Source of the DNA: Elsinoe arachidis
Lineage: Eukaryota > Ascomycota > Dothideomycetes > Myriangiales > Elsinoaceae
DNA: 64,000 nucleotides
NCBI GenBank assembly: GCA_013372555.1
Contig: JAAPAX010000001.1
Location: 124,001-188,000 of the forward strand
Direction of reading: 5' to 3'
The notes under the pieces are model-generated. The model had not been told where the DNA came from and searched no databases. It worked only from the letters and a program-made list of their open reading frames with translations. A program made the translations under genes and the position numbers. This document shows, one piece after another, positions 10,214-22,493 of this stretch (position 1 is its first letter; each line of letters starts with the position of its first letter).

Positions 10214-10694
10214 CGTGATGGCTGTGAAGAGAGGAAGGTGCTGATGGAGTCAGACCAGTGTGTCGCAAGAAGCAAAGAAAGATGCTGGCTAGGGCAATTC
10301 GATCATCTTCTGAGGAGCCCTGCTTCAGGCAGAAGTGAATCGAAGAGGATCCGTGCCACGTTTCGTAGATTCGTCACAGGTGTCGTGAGGGCATACGATG
10401 TCGCCAGGGTCTTGACGAAGAGGAATTGGCTTGTGATTGTGGACGATTGTTTTGCTTCAACGGCTCCTGTGACGAGGGGTCAAGCTTGAAAGTGACTTGC
10501 GAACCAAACATTGATCGGCGGGCCGGCGCCTCATTCCGCTACGAAGCGGGGCACAAAAGACAGGGTGCTTGGGTGCAGCGTGCTAAAATTGGTTAAAAAG
10601 TTTACCCATCTTTCACGAGCTTCTGGTTGCGTGCGTGGCCCCAAGTTACAGGAGTTTGGTACTTCGCTGCCTGAAAACCTGCCTTTATACGAAG
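10214..10694. other. Intergenic
   Basis: 481 bp: promoter side of the RhoGAP gene and 3' side of the peroxiredoxin gene. Nothing else recognised. Confidence 0.5.
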
Positions 10695-11472
10695 TTATAG
10701 CTTGGCTCCGTTCTCCTTGTCGGCATCCGTCTCTTCGGCGGCAGCAGCATTCTCCTCCGCCTTGTCCAGCAGCTCTTCGCCCTTCTCGTCGGTGCCTCCC
10801 AGCTTATCGACGATGGCCTTGACCACATCTACAGTACCAAGCGGGCTACCGGCCTCGAGCGCAAGCACCTCGCCATCCTTGCTGACCACGAAGATGCCAC
10901 GCTGGGTACTCTCACCATTCTTGAAGCCTAGCGCTCCCACAAGAGCTGCCGGCTTGTCGCAAAGCAGCGTGTATGGCAAGTTCTGCTTCGTCTTAAAGTT
11001 GGTGTTGGATGTTGTCGAGTCCCTGCTCAAGCCATAGATGTCGAGACCAGTGGCAGTCAATGGCTCATATGAATCGCGGAACGCTACAGCCTGCTTCGTG
11101 CCTACTCATTCATTAGCTGTGGTAGTTACGCTCTGGACACATGCGCATACATCCTCCAGTGCTCGCCTTTGGGTAGGTAAATATCACAACACCAGACTTG
11201 CTCTTTTCGACCAATTGCTTGAGACTCGTCTTCTCGCCATCATTGGTCTCGAATTGACCTCCAAATGATTCAAGGTCAATCTTGTCGCCGACTTTTGGCG
11301 GACCACTCTTCTTCGCAGTGGCTGCGGCGGCCGGTGCAGCTGTCTTCTCCTCGGTCGCCTTTTCCTTTGCGCCGGCGCCGTTCGCTGCTGGTTCCTCCTT
11401 GGGCTTCTTCTCCTTCTTTGCGGGCTTGGCCGGTGCAGGCGGAGGCGTCTTTCGCTTCCGTAATTCAACCAT
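10695..11472 (-). CDS. DOT5: Nuclear-type thiol peroxidase (peroxiredoxin, DOT5/BCP class) lacking the usual resolving cysteine
   Basis: Exons 11151-11472 and 10695-11101 (49-bp intron) give 242 residues. The family reduces hydroperoxides through a peroxidatic cysteine; yeast Dot5 is nuclear. The first 75 residues are a Lys/Ala/Pro-rich basic tail that could direct nuclear entry. The domain starts KVGDKIDLESFGGQF. The active site across the splice reads YPKAST-GGCTKQAVAFRDSY, where yeast has ASTPGCTRQAC. The Pro of TPGC is Gly, and the position five after the peroxidatic Cys is Val. Another Cys occurs in LPYTLLCDKPAALVGALGF, and RGIFVVSKDG follows. The start MVELRKRK at 11472 is preferred over a longer frame without ATG support. 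The splice is well supported (GTATGC donor, acceptor AG at 11102-11103). Confidence 0.9.
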
Positions 11473-12453
11473 TGTTCGCGCTCTGAGTAGGTTGGCTGTA
11501 CAAGGGAAAGCAGGCAAGTAGATTAGAGTGCGCAAAAGGGAGACAGCTCCCCTCGGATGTGCGACGAGAACGGAGGCTGTCCTACCTTCGATTACCAAGG
11601 CTGTTAATCAAAGCAGACATCGGGGATCAGGGCAGGTCATTGGCATCAGCCAGCCCATCTCTCCGCTTTCGCCATTTCACCCAACCGCTGCCCGAGCTCT
11701 CTCACGTTCCCCCTCGATTTTGGCACGACAATGGCGTCAATGCTGCTGCGGGAGGGCCGATCTCAAGGAGCTTGGGCCATTGCTTTTCAGGAACACCACT
11801 TGCCATCCGGCGAAATCTCCAACCTCCCTCACCACCAATTTTGATGACTATCATCGTGTCAGACAACACCGGTAAATCTGCGAGCGACACGAATGTACAT
11901 CGATCAAGGCACCGAGTTTCTTGCCTTAAGTCACGGCATTCACCTGCAGTCCCGCCAATCACTTGACTGCTCGGTGCACGCTACCATGTTTACTGTTAAA
12001 AGTTACGACTTCCTCATAATTTGAGATTTGAGCAGGTGCTACGATAGGTATGTCGCTAATATGCTGACCGTTGCTATCTGTGGTGGAGAAGTTGTCATTG
12101 ATATCTCGCGAACTAAGACGATGCAAGAGAAGAAAGCGTTCGAAGCTTTATGCATCCGCACATGTGGATGCTATGCTTTGCGCGTGATTCCATGCACATA
12201 GCTGGAATAGAGGTAAAGCACCAACAACCGTGCCTTATCTCTGGTCTTACTGTTGCAAAGTCAATCCGCCCACGATGAATTTCGTCCAGAGCCATGGGTA
12301 TCAGTCTCCATTGCCTTTCGACAACACAATGTGACAGGATATATGATCTCTCCTGTATCTCTCCTCTTTCCCTTCTATAGGACCATTCACGAACTTCCTC
12401 ATCTTGAGGTTGCCACCGCCTTCTCTAGACAGTCTCTCTACCAGTCCACCAGC
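11473..12453. promoter_or_regulatory. Divergent intergenic region between peroxiredoxin and amino acid permease
   Basis: 981 bp carrying both promoters. Reading frames of about 60-135 codons occur but show no family similarity. An ATG at 12343, in frame with the permease, is a possible alternative start. Confidence 0.5.
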
Positions 12454-13972
12454 ATGCATCCCAAGCAGTCTGCGTCCAGACTGGGCAGTCAAGATGACGA
12501 TTCGCACGCCAACAAAGACTCTCCGGATATCTCCTTGCGCTCCTTGGGACCCGATTTTGAGGCAAGTCCCAACCAGACCACAAATCCTCCTGCTGAGGCC
12601 GACCCATTTGGAGACGAGAGCGGCGAAGGCGTCCACTACAAGACGCTACGCTGGTGGCAATGCAGCCTTCTTATGATCGCAGAGACCATTTCCCTTGGTA
12701 TCTTGTCACTACCAGCCGTCATCTCCAAGATGGGCTTCATCCCCGGAGTGCTCCTCATTGTTGGCTTTGGCGCCATGGCGACCTACTCAGGATACATTAC
12801 CGGTCAATTCAAAATGGCACATCCCAGCGTCCACAGCTTCGCAGACGCAGGCTACATGATCTTCGGCAAATGGGGTGAGCACATCATCTCTATCGCCCAG
12901 GCTCTCGTCTTCATCTTTATCATGGCCGCCCACATCCTCGCCTTCTCCATCATGATGAACGTCCTCACCAACCACGCCACCTGCTCCCTCATCTTCGCTT
13001 CAGCCGGCACCATCCTCTCCTTCATCCTCTCTATGCCCCGCACCCTCCGCAGCACCTCCCTACTCTCCGCCTTCTGTAAGCCCCTTTTCCCTCTCCCGTC
13101 ACCATCCCTCACTAACCCCCTCAGCCTGCATCTCCATCACCCTCTCCGTCCTCATCACCATGATCGGCGTCTCCCTCCTCCACCCCCACGGCTCCCCCAG
13201 CACAACCCTCATCACCCTCCCCACCCCAACAACCACCCAATCCTACGCCCTCGGCATCTCCAACATCGTCATCGCCTTCACAGGCCACACCGCCTACTTC
13301 AGCTTCATCAGCGAATTGCGCCGCCCAGAAGACTTCCCCAAAGCCCTCGCTCTCCTGCAGACACTGGCTATTACATTCTACGTCGTCGTCGCGGTCGTGA
13401 TATACTACTACGCAGGCGAGGACGTGGCGTCGCCTGCGCTGGGGTCCGCGTCCCCGATAGTGAGGAAGGTGGCGTACGGTATCGCCGCCCCGACGATCGT
13501 GGTGGCAGGTGTGGTGAACTCGCATGTTTGCGTCAAGAATATCTACGTTCGCATGTGGCGGGGTACGGAGGTGATGAAGCAGCGAGGCGGGAGGGCTGTG
13601 TGGAGTTGGCTTGGGTTGACGGCGGGGACGTGGGTGTTGGCGTTCTTGATTGCAGAGTCGATACCGGTGTTTCATGAGTTGCTTGGGATTATGGGGGCGT
13701 TGTTTTGTAGTTGGTTTAGTCTTGGGTTGCCGGCGGGGTTTTGGTTGTGGTTGAATCAGGGGCAACTCATGAGGGGGTGGAGGAAGAGGTGTTTGACTGG
13801 GGTGAATGTGGGGACTTGTGCGTGTTGTTTGGTTGTGGTGAGTATACCATGATGCATGTGAGAGGGATGATGCTGACTTGGATAGTGCATACTGGGTACT
13901 TATGGGTCGATCAAGTCCATCATGGCGTCGTCGGCTTTCCAGAAGCCCTTCTCTTGCGCTGACAACTCTTGA
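12454..13972 (+). CDS. Neutral amino acid permease, AAAP family (MTR-like)
   Basis: Exons 12454-13075, 13125-13837 and 13886-13972 give 473 residues with about 11 membrane helices. It probably imports neutral or aromatic amino acids across the plasma membrane by proton symport. After a polar N-terminus of about 70 residues comes the AAAP start GVHYKTLRWWQCSLLMIAET, then SLGILSLPAVISKMGF. Later come SFADAGYMIFGKWGEH, GHTAYFSFISELRRPEDFPK and a final helix block. The third exon encodes a short tail starting CILGTYGSIKSI. Intron 1 has a CTAAC branch at 13112-13116 and intron 2 a CTGAC. An in-frame ATG at 12343 would add 37 residues. The gene is a very clear case of the C-to-G codon switch, near 13430. 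Confidence 0.9.
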
Positions 13973-14198
13973 TCAGAATTGTATGGATAGCTACCACGGC
14001 ACGCATCTAGCAGGATGCTATACGCAGCTGGAGCGTGGCATCAGCTTGTACAATCAGATGGTCATCACAAATTGCCGTCTTGAGATCTCAAATCAGTCTG
14101 AAGAAAGTGAGCAGAGTGACATTCCCAAACCACCGCTATGCATCTACAATATCCAAAACCAAATATGGGTATCTCCCTGTAATGCAAACAGCCCAATC

Positions 14199-15893
14199 CT
14201 ACAACTTATCCCCCACCTCAGCCCCCTTCTTTGCCCACGCCCTCTCAGAAGCAAACTCATCACTCTCCCCCACCTTCTTCTGCCTGATCCTCAGAAACCC
14301 CTCTGCCTTCTTCCACTCCGCCTCCTCCATCCTCTTGACCTGCTCCGCGATAGGCTCCACCTCTCTCCACTCTGTCCTGCTCCCAGCGTGCATCTCGTCC
14401 TCACCAGCGCGCCAGCTCCGCCTCCCTCCGTCTCTCCGGCCATGTGAGCGGTCTGAGAGATCTCCTTCGCCCCACATGCTTAGCCTTTGGACACGACGAA
14501 GTTTTCGAAGTCCATAAACGCAGGCAATAGCAGTGAAGACGGCGCAGGTGAAGCTGACGAGGGGAAAGCCAAAGTCCCATTCTTCGATGAAGGATTTCAG
14601 GTTCATGCCGTAGAGCGCGGCGACAAAGGTGCCTGCGCCGATGCCCAAGGTGCCGATGCTGAATTTGAGGTCGAGGAGCATGAGGGAGTTGCGATTGGCG
14701 TCGAGGATGGCTTTGACGCTTGGGAAAAGGGTCAGTCTGATCTGTCTTGAGGGCTAGGGAAGGTGGACTCACATCTCCTCGGTGTTGCGGATGTTGCTGA
14801 CCAAGTTTCCGCTCACTTGTACGATCTCGTCGCAGACCTTGTCGTAACTCTCCAGCAGCATTTCAACTTCCGTGTGGTCTTCCTCGCTCCTTTCTCGTCC
14901 TTCTCGCTTCTCGGTGAGGTACATGCTCGCGAGATCGTCGTCTGCCTCGAGCAATTCGTCAATCGCATCCCTTACCAATCTTGCTCTTTGCTCGAATGTG
15001 CCTAGCTTCTTGCTCAAGACCAACAGCATCCGCAGCTTATCCCTGTCAATGTTCTCCTCCAGATCTCGTAAGACCTTCACGACCGGCCCTCTGACACCCT
15101 CGAATTCACTCTCCAGTGCGCTTGTAACGCTGATCAAGACCGCTTCTAATGCCCGAAACTCATACGGCAGCGGCGCTTCACCCTTTCCTTTGCCCTCCCG
15201 TAGGCTCAGCTTTCCTTCCAGATCGTACATGAATAGACTCTGCGTATAGCTGTCCGTACTTCCGTATGCGTCAAAGACTAATACCCTGTCGGCCTGGATC
15301 AGACATCGAATATGTAACAGATTCATGAGTATGCTCTTTTGCCGGACGAGAATATTGGGGAGGAGTGACGAGTCGATCTTTCTTAGATCCCGCGGTTGTA
15401 GTCCATATTTCTGGATGAGCTCTGACTTGCGGAACTCCCCATTCACTACCGTCACGTTGCCGTGCTCGTCGAATTCAGTGCAGCGGAGACGTTGGTCAGG
15501 GATCGGCTTGGATAAGCGACTGCCTAGGGAAGCGGAGTCGTCGAGGAGAGACGTGAGCGGGGATGGGGAGGACGGAGGCGTGAGGCGCCACTTGGAGAAA
15601 AGAGACTGTCGGCTGGCAACCTCTCGTGGTCGTAGGAGAGTCGAAGAGTGATGGAATGGGCGTACATAGAGTCCACGAGAGTCCTTCCTGGAGCCAGTTC
15701 CAGGACCGAAGACCAGAGCATTGCTACCGTGCCACGGCGAAGTATGGCATGCCCTCCGCGACTCGAGGATGCGGCAGGCAGGTCGTGACGATCTGGTCTC
15801 GGAAAGAAAGCGAAGGGAGTCGGCCTGGATCTTCAAGTATCGGAGCACAGCATGCGAAGGTACGGGCGAGCTGCAGAGAGACACGGGTCTCAT
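14199..15893 (-). CDS. MRS2: Mitochondrial inner membrane magnesium transporter MRS2/LPE10 (CorA family)
   Basis: Exons 14773-15893 and 14199-14718 (54-bp intron) give 546 residues. It forms the Mg2+ channel of the mitochondrial inner membrane. The N-terminal 100 residues are rich in Arg and Ser with few acids, as expected for a mitochondrial targeting sequence. Conserved blocks are LRCTEFDEHGNVTVVNGEF, RDLRKIDSSLLPNILVRQ, LPYEFRALEAVLISV and NTEEIVKAILDANRNSLMLL (across the splice). The signature YGMNLKSFIEE sits between two transmembrane helices, and GMN is the selectivity motif. The C-terminal 100 residues are charged and not conserved. The start at 15893 is the first ATG in frame that yields the presequence. 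Confidence 0.95.
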
Positions 15894-16242
15894 CGCTGTG
15901 CTCGGATTTGTCTTGATCAGAGAAGATGGAGCTGGAGAATTTCTTGGAGATTGACATCACAGGTCGCCCGCTTAGTCAGCGCTTTAGATCTACCGAGGAC
16001 GACGAGACACCTGGAACACTACTCCGAAATGATTGTATCAGGCGTCGGTCTCTAAACGATCATAACCAAGACGGTAGACAGATATGAGCATGACGATCTT
16101 ATGATCGTGCTTGCACAGAGGCGGACGTCTGTGCGTCGCCTAACAGATCACAGAGCATATTAGACCTCCCCCATCTGGATCTAGAAGAATGTATGTTCAT
16201 GAAAGTCGTCTGTGAGCCAATGCTTCTTCTCTGAATCATAGT
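15894..16242. other. Intergenic
   Basis: 349 bp: MRS2 promoter side and 3' side of the Ras exchange factor. Nothing distinctive seen. Confidence 0.5.
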
Positions 16243-19200
16243 TCACCTCATCTTCAACTCCATCCGACTCATCTTCTTAACAAAGCCGAGTCCTTTCCCG
16301 CTCTTCTCCTTTCTCAGCACGTTGCTTCTTCTGTCCCTCCCCTCGCTTTCTCGGGGCTTGTTGACGACTATCTCCCTCTCCTGGCCTCTCTGCTCTTCCT
16401 TTGGCTCAATCTCACAGCTCTTGTTCCATACCCAGCCCATGCCCTCCTTCCTTCCTTCGACAAGGTTTCGAGCCCCTTTCATCCCAGCGTCCAGCCAATC
16501 CCTCAGGTCTTCAATGACTCTCAGCTCATAGGGCACCTGGAACCTTTCCACGGTCTCCACGATACTGGTAGTCCGCACGTATTTGTCAAAGTTGACAACC
16601 TCTACTGCTTTACCCTCGGTCTTCATGCCCGGTAATGTCCTTGTGCTCGGGTTGCCCGCGTCCACAAACGTCAAGTCGGTCAGAAAAAGACCAATGAAGG
16701 GCAAGCAAGGCAGCTCAGCGTCTTTGATATGTCGCCTGAGAGTAGAGAAGTTCCGAGTAAATTCGGTTATTTCCTTGAGTTGCTCGAGTGTTTCGAGGTT
16801 CTTGGGAGGAACCAACGACCAAGTGTGTCGGAGACGAGTGATTGCTGACGAGTTGAGGGCACACATGATGGCCATAAGAGTGTCGTAATTGCGAAGAGTA
16901 AGACAGCAGGAGGCCACCTTGATCCAATGCTTGATGAGCAGCGCTCGATTCTTGGCTTTTGGCGTGAGCACTATCGAAGTGCTAACAAGATGAGTGATGT
17001 TGGTTGAAAGTGTGGCCATGGCACGCACGTGAGAAGCCGTCGACTGTGACTTGGTGAGCGCGGCTGATAGGAGCTCTTTTGACTCGATGAGGTTGAATAT
17101 TCGTGACGCCATCAGGGTCAATTGGCGTGCAAGCTCCAATGGTGTGAAGTCAATGAGATCTACATCACCCGAAGGTGATCTCTGGAGCACACTGAGCTGG
17201 TTCTTGCTGATCTCCGAAGGCGGACCTGACTTGCCAAAGTCTTTGATATTGTCCATATTGTGTACTGGTGGGAGCGGTAGCCGGTCGAGTGCCGCTTTCG
17301 TTTGGACTTTTCCTATTATGTCCAGCAGCTGATGTCGTGAGGACGGCAACATGTGAACTTGCGGGTTTGTAGCGAAATTGTAGAACTTCTCCATAGCTTG
17401 GGCGTTTGCCTGCGTATCCCAGTACTCGCTCAGCCAAGTCTTGATTAGCTCCAGCACTCTTTCCTGTTGCGCGAAGCAAGACTCGACCTTCTTGTCCAGT
17501 ACCTTGTACTGGCTGACGAGGGCACTCGCAAGGTCAGCTGCACCCATGAATTGCCTGAACGTCAAGAAGAAGGCTTTGACCGGCTGTGGCTTCTCATCAT
17601 TGGTCTGATGTATCAAATATTCCACGAGCGATCTTGGAGAGCCCCCCAGAAGTTGTCCGTCTGCGCCGACTACTAGTTCATGAGCGAAGATCTGGCTAGC
17701 AAACTCGTTCATGGACCCGCTCTTAGCCTCGAGCCATGGGATTGATGTGTCGAGGAAAGACGCCCTGTCCGCCGCGCTGGTTGGTAATGGCGTGATGAGA
17801 TCCGGGGTCGTAGCTCGTGTTGATGGGCAAGAGATTGCGCTGACAATCGAGCTCCTCCAGCTTTCCATGTCGGAATTGTAACTTGCGGGAGAGGCTTTCA
17901 TTGCCGACTTGGTAGGATAAGGAGTCCGGGAAGATTTCGTAGGTTTGCCAGTACAGACATCTTCATTGAAGGATACCTTCCGACGCAAGGAGGATGTTTC
18001 CGATTCAGTGCCCTGTCTTGCTGAGATACTCTGAGATTCTGCAGATGGCGAGGTACAAGTGTCAGATTGCATCTGAAGTGTCAATCGTTGCCGAGCGGTG
18101 AATCTGGATAGGTGACTGCTCATAGCTGGTCGAACCGCGGTAATGTCCCGCTGCGATTTGGCGCTAAGTAGTAAAGCTTTGGCATCTAGAGCATAGTCTC
18201 CATGGTCCCGTAGGCTTCTCCTGGCTTCGGTCACACAGTCGGCTGCTGTACGGATGCAGGTCGTGGCGACTGACATCAAGACACTGGTCGAGAGCGTGGT
18301 CTCTAGACCCATTCCAGTCTGCTTCGAGTCTCTTCGAGGATCTGGCTGTATCGCCCCAGCGAGAATGGCTAGACTGTTGGCAAATGCTTGAATTGACATG
18401 TCAAAGTCATTCGAGGGCCTCATATGGCGAGCTCTAATGTCCTTGATCAAGGCCAGAAGCGTGGACGAGGAGCCGAGGGTCCTCAAGACCATCAGCTTGA
18501 TCTCATCTGGCGGGCTCGATTGCATGTGTAGACCTAGGAAAGATCCCACGTTGTCGAAGAATTGTGATTGTGTTATTGTGAGAAGTTCCGAGACTCGACT
18601 GGAATTTCTCAGCTCTTCCAAAGATGTGGATGATCGTGGGACAGCCCTGTAGGTAGGGGCAGCGCTCCGTCGTCTCGCTGCATGAGGTGATTTCGCATGA
18701 CCGGGCGATGGTAATGGCGAGGTGCTGCTCAAATGACTGCCAGTACTTGCAGGTAATTCGATCAAAGTCTGTTTGCTGTGACGCCGTAGCCCTAGTCTTG
18801 ATAGACCGCTGAAACGCTGCTTGTGAGATGCTGTACTATTCGCTCGTACTGGCTTGATGTCCGGAGCTCTGTCCATGAGCTGCCGAGAGCTGCTCTGGGA
18901 AGGTGGTCGATCATCATCAGGTCTGGCCGTGATATTTACGTCCGGATCTTGCATGTATTGTGTCCAGACGTCCATGAAACGAACCAAGCGTACCGACACC
19001 TTGAATGCTCGTCGTGTGTACTCGTCGACTAGTCTGGTCCACTCATGGTTGTTGGTATTGGTTTTGGCTTGTTCAGCCACATGATCACTGTGCTTGACAA
19101 GCGCGGATAGCTCGGCTAGGAGACTGCGTCTGGTCGTCTGTAGAGGAATGCTGGTCTTAATCAGGCTGTCCTCTCGGCGCAAACAACGGGTTTGATCCTG

Positions 19201-19636
19201 CAAGCAAGTCAGTTCTAGTCATCCGAACATGAAGATGGACGGCTCTTACTAGCACATGTCTCACTCCCGTTACCAAGACTTGTACTTCCTCCCGTCGTGA
19301 ATCACGCCATGCCGCAGCATGATTGGCTCGAGCGCCTGCAGTCCAGATCTCAGTAAGACCGTGGAAGAAGGTTCGCACGAATTCGTGGTCGTAGGGTTCG
19401 CAGTAATTAGCTGGAATCCAGCCCCGATCACCAGAGTTGAGTACAGTTCCGTCTGCCCATCCATTCGAGTTGGTAAGGTGGACCAGAACGATGTCGCCCG
19501 TTCGTAGCGTGACGGTCTTGGACGTAGGCTTTTGAGATTCCGTGGCGGATTGGGTAGGCTCATGGTCGTGAAGTGCTCGGATATACTTCCTGTTCAAAGG
19601 CGGAGGTGGGCGGTCCCGCTTCTGTGCTCGGTCCAT
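16243..19636 (-). CDS. Ras guanine nucleotide exchange factor with N-terminal SH3 domain (CDC25-like)
   Basis: Exons 19250-19636 and 16243-19197 (52-bp intron) give 1113 residues. It loads Ras with GTP upstream of cAMP or MAPK signalling at the membrane. Residues about 15-85 form an SH3 domain (YIRALHDHEP, then LRTGDIVLVHLTNSNGWADG, then GDRGWIPANYCE). A long Ser-rich middle follows. The RasGEF_N module is near 615-730 (LLGGSPRSLVEYLIHQ, VKAFFLTFRQFM). The CDC25 catalytic domain is near 805-1035 (IDFTPLELARQLTLMASRIF, NYDTLMAIMCALNSSAITRL, LPCLPFIGLFLTDLTFVDAG). The ATG at 19636 is used because the frame further upstream lacks an ATG. SH3 plus RasGEF matches yeast Cdc25. Confidence 0.93.
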
Positions 19637-21593
19637 GTCCTGTCGATGAGGCGTTATAGATGTCCGATGCACCGATTGCCTCTACGGCGCTACCACTAGA
19701 TGCGGACAAGAAATGCGAGGTCTTGCCACAGGTGCCATCTCATGCAGGATAGAGGTGGATAGCGGATCGGATATGCCGAGAGTGTCGACTTGGAAAGGCT
19801 GTGACCAGGTTAGGAAAGGCATTGCTGACGTGAGTCGAAGATGTTCGGAAGGAGCGACGCTGTGCACAAAGCACACATGGCCAAGTCGATGACCACATGT
19901 CAATAACTAGCTGGAGTGCTGGAGCAATGAATGCATACGTACGTCTTCGAGTTTTAAAATCCGATATGCAAATTGTAATTATTCTTGGTAGACCCGGGGC
20001 GCCACCAATGCAAGACCAACTTTTCCTAGACGAACGACGAAGCCACCGACCAGACAAATGCAAATTCCTTGTGAAGTCGTGTAGTCAAAGCAAAAGCCTG
20101 AAGACAAGCATCAAGGACAAGATGTGTTCTTGAGGCTGTTGCCGATGCTCATATATCTCTGACAAGCCGCGGCAGCCAGGTCTCCTGCGGGGATGAATAC
20201 GACGGTTGATAGTATAGCACTGTATCTGCCTTTGGTAGCCTCAACAACCTCGGTGCATGGACTCTTCGCCGGCTGTAAGAATAGAAACGACTTTTCTTAA
20301 AAGGAGAGGTGTGTTGCTGTACAAAATTGAAGATGAAGGTCGAGCTGCAGGTCTTCTCTATAATGCTGTCTGCGAATAGCACAGACGGGTAACCTGACAG
20401 TGATCGCTGTTTAGCGTCCATGTCGGCGTGGACGTCACCAAACCTTGAAGACAGCAACTGTCGCTGGCTCGCGTGCACATCCCCAGGCCACTGGCTAATG
20501 GCCTGTCAGAGAGTCGATCAGTGCAAGGGTAGACGGGTCTACGAGACTACCGGTGCGACTCTGACCAGGGCAGCAGTTGGAAGGTGCGCTTTTGGCAATG
20601 GTTTGGACCCAGCGGGCACAAGCCAACATGGCTTGAAAGCTTGAAAGTCTGTCTCGAAAGTGACCAGGGTTAGGCGGCCGAGGACGAACCGATTTGATGG
20701 GGATTCGCCAATGCACATGGTGGTGCGCGGGGAACCTGGGTGGACCTCGCAAATGCTACTCCCTCGGAGCGCGGGTCGTAGCAGGGCCGTCGTGTCGCAT
20801 GTCGTCCAAGCGATATGCAGTCGAGGGAGCGGCGAAGCTCTTGATCGAGCTCGCGCGGGTTGCTTGCGATCACAAAGCAGGGTCTACCAACTTCCGAGGC
20901 TGAAGTCTACCGTGTGGTTCGTCCAATGCCGCAAAGTGATCAGATCCTATAGGGATGTTCAAGCTCCACTTGATAGTCCTATTTCCACTCTCACTGAATG
21001 TCAATGGCGCTGTCGACGGAGCTTGATGACATGTGATAGGCCCTACAGAGGGCAGGCCTTCTCGAATGCGACCCTTTGGACGGCGCGGCTGGCTTGACCA
21101 ACAACTCGCTTGGAAGAGAGATTGTGGGTCAAATCGCTAGTGTGCAGGCCAGCCCTAGGACCTATGTTAGAATGTCGATTTTGCCGCTAGTCCAGTCAAG
21201 ATTTTCTCCGTCGTAAATCACATGTGGGAAGCAGTCCGTAGCAAAGATAGAACGGCTGATATTTAACCACGTCAGGCTGCCCGCAAAGGACCCGTTGGGC
21301 GGCCCGCAAATCGCATCTTCTGGTCGTCGTCGAGAAGCATGATTGTCAGGTACCATTTCTGTAATCACGATATGTCGTCTGGATGGGACGTGGTCAAGGC
21401 GGACAGGCCCGCGCAGGGGGTATTATGCAAGCTCATGCGTGATCCATGTCAGAATGTCTGTGACGGAGCTGCAAGCTTCCATTTTCGTCATTGGTCACAT
21501 CCTGCCATGGATGCGGCGCATTTGCCTTTCCCTACACGTCTCACATCTTGTTATCTAGCCTCAATCCGAATTATATCCATGTAAGACTGCGTA
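19637..21593. other. Long divergent intergenic region (RasGEF / POF1-like)
   Basis: 1957 bp with no supported gene. Several frames of 60-145 codons are present on both strands, but none resembles a known family or shows splice-linked conserved blocks. It must contain both promoters and perhaps long leaders or a non-coding RNA. Confidence 0.45.
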
Positions 21594-22493
21594 ATGTCGA
21601 TACAAGTGTCCTTCCGCACGCTACTCCCAGAACTGTCTGCAGCCCTTAGGTCATTCCAATCATCAAATGCAAAGTTCAGAATAGTGCATTCTGTATCAGC
21701 ATCATCATCCAAGAATGGCAAGCCATCATCTCCAAAGACTCTACTCATCCTTGATTCTTCTTTCAACCCACCCTCAAGGGCTCACTTGACGTTGGCCAAG
21801 TCAGCACTGCACAAGGATGTCCTGAGACACTACGAAGCACCATACCGCTTTCTGCTTCTCTTCAGCACGCACAATGCTGACAAAGCCCCCTCCGCCGCCT
21901 CCTTCGATCAGCGACTTGCCCTCATGACCGTCTTCGCCCAAGACCTTATCAAAGATCTGCAGCAAAGCGACCAACACGAGCCATCCGACATCGACATCGG
22001 CCTTACCACCGCCCCTTATTACACCGACAAGTCCACAGCCATATCCACCGAGGGCAAGGACGCATACCCCAACTCTCCGCGCCACATCCACATCATGGGC
22101 TTCGACACAATCACCCGCTTCCTCGCTCCCAAGTACTACAAAGACTTCGACCCGCCCCTCTCCGCACTCAACCCATACTTCGACGCCGGCCACGAGCTGC
22201 GCGTCACCCTCCGTCCCTCAGACGAGTACGGCTCCGTCGACGACCAAGAAGCCTTCATCTCCAAGCTCGGCCGAGGCGACCTGGAAGCCGAAGGCGGTAA
22301 GCCTCAATGGGCCAAGCAGATCACCACCGTGGAAGCCAGTGACGGCGTGGGCGTGAGCAGCACCCGGGTGCGGAAAGCAGCCAAAGCTCAGCGGTGGGAT
22401 GAGGTGTCTGAGCTTTGCACGCCGGGGATTGCTGATGCGGTGAGGGAGAATGGTATCTATGAGGAAGATGACAGGGGGGCGAAGATGGCTTGA
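21594..22493 (+). CDS. POF1-like nucleotidyltransferase (putative nicotinamide mononucleotide adenylyltransferase family)
   Basis: Single exon, 299 residues. The Rossmann-type nucleotidyltransferase start is TLLILDSSFNPPSRAHLTLA, a form of the G-x-F-x-P-x-x-x-x-H motif that binds ATP phosphates. The second signature GVGVSSTRVRKA matches the SSTxxR motif near the C-terminus. A middle block, HIMGFDTITRFLAPKYY, is shared with yeast Pof1 and NMN adenylyltransferases. It is therefore likely to transfer AMP to a mononucleotide, possibly NMN; the substrate is an inference. The C-terminus of about 20 residues is acidic. The codon switch to G-ending occurs near 22330. Confidence 0.85.
   Translation: MSIQVSFRTLLPELSAALRSFQSSNAKFRIVHSVSASSSKNGKPSSPKTLLILDSSFNPPSRAHLTLAKSALHKDVLRHYEAPYRFLLLFSTHNADKAPSAASFDQRLALMTVFAQDLIKDLQQSDQHEPSDIDIGLTTAPYYTDKSTAISTEGKDAYPNSPRHIHIMGFDTITRFLAPKYYKDFDPPLSALNPYFDAGHELRVTLRPSDEYGSVDDQEAFISKLGRGDLEAEGGKPQWAKQITTVEASDGVGVSSTRVRKAAKAQRWDEVSELCTPGIADAVRENGIYEEDDRGAKMA

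Noticed and set aside
13121..13765. 214-codon minus-strand frame
   Set aside because: Antisense to the permease. It arises from the C-rich then G-rich codons, not from a gene.
20149..20478. 109-codon minus-strand frame in the RasGEF/POF1 gap
   Set aside because: No domain, no conserved pattern, and the composition is like the surrounding non-coding DNA.
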